Source of the DNA: Chloroflexota bacterium
GTDB taxonomy: Bacteria > Chloroflexota > Dehalococcoidia > Lucifugimonadales > VGZR01
Assembly: GCA_027625225.1 (NCBI GenBank)
Contig: JAQBWG010000121.1
Location: 1-6,174 of the forward strand
DNA length: 6,174 bases
Direction of reading: 5' to 3'
Below are positions 4,872-6,174 of the stretch, piece after piece. A program made the translations under genes and the position numbers. The notes beneath the pieces are model-generated. The model ran no database searches. It had not been told where the DNA came from and saw only the letters and a list, made by a program, of their open reading frames with translations. The stretch's first letter is position 1; each line of letters starts with the position of its first letter.

Positions 4872-5927
4872 CTATTTCTTCCGAAACTCGGGCAGATTGT
4901 TGATGAGTACGGCAGCATCTTCCCAGCTGCCTGTTTTCGCCAGTGATTCTCTAGCGCGTTCCGTTTCGGCCAGCCTTGGCTTCGATTTCACGCTGGAGGG
5001 CTTGATGCCCTGTATAGCGCGGTCAATCTTGGCTTCGATATTTGGCTTCCGCTTTTGCGCTTCGCGGTATAACCGCGATTCATCAAGCAACACCAGGAGC
5101 CGATGGTCTGACGCTGAGTTCACTTCTTGCTCGGACCAGCCGAGTGAAGCGGCGTAAGCGTAGAGGTCAGCCTCGCGTGCCTTGCCCTTTTCAGGGTCTT
5201 TCAGATCGGGTATAGCATCCAGCAACTTCTCGCGCTCACGGACAAGGTGGGCACCCAGCGCCCTCTTGTTGTCCGCTTCTGCGCGTTCCTGTACTTCCAT
5301 CTGTCGTACCGCGACCTTCTCGTACCGCTGACGCCGAACTTGGAAGTTAGCGAACGCTTGTGTGAAATCTTCAGGGGCCATCGTGTCGCGTAGCGAGGCC
5401 CAGTCGGGTTCCTCGGTCGGCATATACTCTTGTGCAGCTTGCCGCAGGATTTCGATGTTCTCTAGGTATTCCTGCCGCTCTGCGCGGAGTTGTGCGACTT
5501 CCTCCCGCTCGAACTTGGTGCGTTCCTCTGCGAGTGCCTGCGACTTGCGGGTGATATGGGCTTGGAGTTGGTAGCTCTTGACAACCTCATCCTTGGGCAC
5601 GTCCTGCTCAATGCCGTCCACCTTCACCCGCACCATCTCGACGGGGGCTGCGTCCTCATCCTCGTCGTCCGGTTCGTCGGCCTCCTCTTTGACTTCTTCC
5701 TTTTCCTCCTCGACTACTTCTTCCGGCTCCGGCTCCGGCTTCTTCTCTGCCTTCTCCTTCTTGGCCTTCTTCTTGGCGAGGAACTTGACTTCCTGCTTTT
5801 CCGCTTCGGTCGTGTTTTCGTTCGCGCCCTCAACTTCCGTGGGATCGTCAGTCAGTAGCAGTTGGCCGATAGCTTCGCCAGCCTGCGCTTCCGTCAGTTC
5901 ATCTTGGACGATTTCGTTATCCGCCAT
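4872..5927 (-). CDS. Capsid scaffolding protein
   Basis: The product is 351 aa and extremely charged, as expected of a scaffold that guides capsid assembly and is then expelled or degraded. From N to C it has an acidic leader (1-47), a lysine block (about 48-63, KKKAKKEKAEKK), a Glu/Asp block (64-94), and a short folded-looking segment VRVKVDGIEQDVPKDEVVKSYQ (99-120). Long helical, coiled-coil-like stretches follow (about 125-170 and 190-235), then a C-terminal helix region ending LINNLPEFRKK. The VDG-EQ-VP-DEVVKSYQ...RKSQ-LAEER segment recurs in podovirus scaffolds I recognise. Position directly before the capsid gene supports the role. The ATG start has AGGAG (5938-5934) 6 nt upstream. No protease domain is visible, so scaffold removal would need another factor or exit through pores. 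Confidence 0.85.
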   Translation of the reverse strand: MADNEIVQDELTEAQAGEAIGQLLLTDDPTEVEGANENTTEAEKQEVKFLAKKKAKKEKAEKKPEPEPEEVVEEEKEEVKEEADEPDDEDEDAAPVEMVRVKVDGIEQDVPKDEVVKSYQLQAHITRKSQALAEERTKFEREEVAQLRAERQEYLENIEILRQAAQEYMPTEEPDWASLRDTMAPEDFTQAFANFQVRRQRYEKVAVRQMEVQERAEADNKRALGAHLVREREKLLDAIPDLKDPEKGKAREADLYAYAASLGWSEQEVNSASDHRLLVLLDESRLYREAQKRKPNIEAKIDRAIQGIKPSSVKSKPRLAETERARESLAKTGSWEDAAVLINNLPEFRKK

Positions 5928-5933
5928 TCCCTG

Positions 5934-5938
5934 CTCCT
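5934..5938 (-). promoter_or_regulatory. Ribosome-binding site of the scaffold gene
   Basis: AGGAG stands 6 nt before the ATG at 5927-5925, inside the 13-bp gap after the upstream gene's TGA. It shares CTAGGAG with the capsid gene site. Confidence 0.7.
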
Positions 5939-5940
5939 AG

Positions 5941-6174
5941 TCATTGCGAGGCCGAGGAGGCGCGAGAGTCGCGCTTATCCTGTTCGATTTGCTCGCGTTC
6001 GCCTACGCTACAGATAGCCCGTAGCGCGTCCTGCACTATCACCGCAGCCTGAGCCCTCGCCTGTTCCATACGGCGCTCGTCGTCGTTCTGCGCCTTGATG
6101 AACCGTTGGAAGCACTCTGATTGTAGTTCGTCAAATGCCCACTTCACGTCCTCGTCGTCCAAGAATGCTTGTAT
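5941..6174 (-). CDS. Small charged phage protein upstream of scaffold (5' end outside window)
   Basis: The frame is open to the right edge (codons for I-Q-A-F-L precede the DDEDVKW segment), so the true start most likely lies beyond the window. A TTG at 6162 is possible but weak. Seen here are DDEDVKWAFDELQSECFQRFIKA followed by NDDERRMEQARAQAAVIVQDALRAI and a polar tail ending SRASSASQ. This is a helical, highly charged pattern resembling the short proteins often found between portal and scaffold genes in podoviruses. Its function is not known to me. The TGA lies 13 bp before the scaffold ATG, so it is co-transcribed with the head genes. Confidence 0.65.
   Translation of the reverse strand: MQAFLDDEDVKWAFDELQSECFQRFIKAQNDDERRMEQARAQAAVIVQDALRAICSVGEREQIEQDKRDSRASSASQ

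Noticed and set aside
5578..5940. Serine-rich plus-strand open frame opposite the scaffold
   Set aside because: It is the mirror of Glu/Lys-rich scaffold codons; no ribosome-binding site or recognisable protein is evident.
6160..6162. TTG as the start of the rightmost gene
   Set aside because: The frame stays open to the window edge and TTG starts are rare; a start outside the window is more likely.

Overview
The window reads as part of the virion-assembly module of a tailed double-stranded DNA phage (or prophage) with podovirus-type architecture. The host is a bacterium that uses Shine-Dalgarno initiation: almost every gene has a GAGG or AGGAG-type site. All genes lie on the minus strand, tightly packed, and are described here from high to low coordinates, which is the direction of transcription. 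No host gene, integrase, RNA gene or promoter is visible, so neither the host nor the lytic or temperate lifestyle can be fixed. The identifications rest on recognised sequence patterns and gene order; no database search was run.

Region by region: the 3' part of a small acidic/basic protein enters from the right edge (5941-6174). It is followed by a scaffolding protein (4872-5927) and an SU10-type (DUF5309-like) major capsid protein (3889-4848). An intergenic stretch with two tandem RNA hairpins follows. Next come a small conserved phage protein of unknown function (3498-3806), a GT-A type glycosyltransferase (2833-3501), an adaptor (head-completion) protein (871-2832), and a nozzle/tail-tube-like protein (1-830) that runs off the left edge. 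The order small protein, scaffold, capsid, adaptor, nozzle is the usual head-to-tail order in SU10-like podoviruses. The portal gene is expected just beyond the right edge.

Three things are out of the ordinary. (1) The adaptor is 653 aa instead of about 200 aa. It consists of four exact 111-residue (333-bp) tandem mini-adaptor repeats followed by one full-length adaptor domain, and the minis all lack the same middle segment of about 87 residues. (2) The nozzle gene is broken into two reading frames. The upstream part ends in a TGA that overlaps a GAGG ribosome-binding site placed 5 nt before an ATG in the +1 frame, from which the family sequence simply continues. (3) A glycosyltransferase is translationally interlocked with the virion genes (ATGA overlap upstream, TAA directly abutting GTG downstream), which suggests a virion- or infection-linked sugar modification. 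The 18-bp hairpin behind the capsid gene is fully paired only in the minus-strand transcript, because five pairs are G-U, and so it looks like a selected RNA element.
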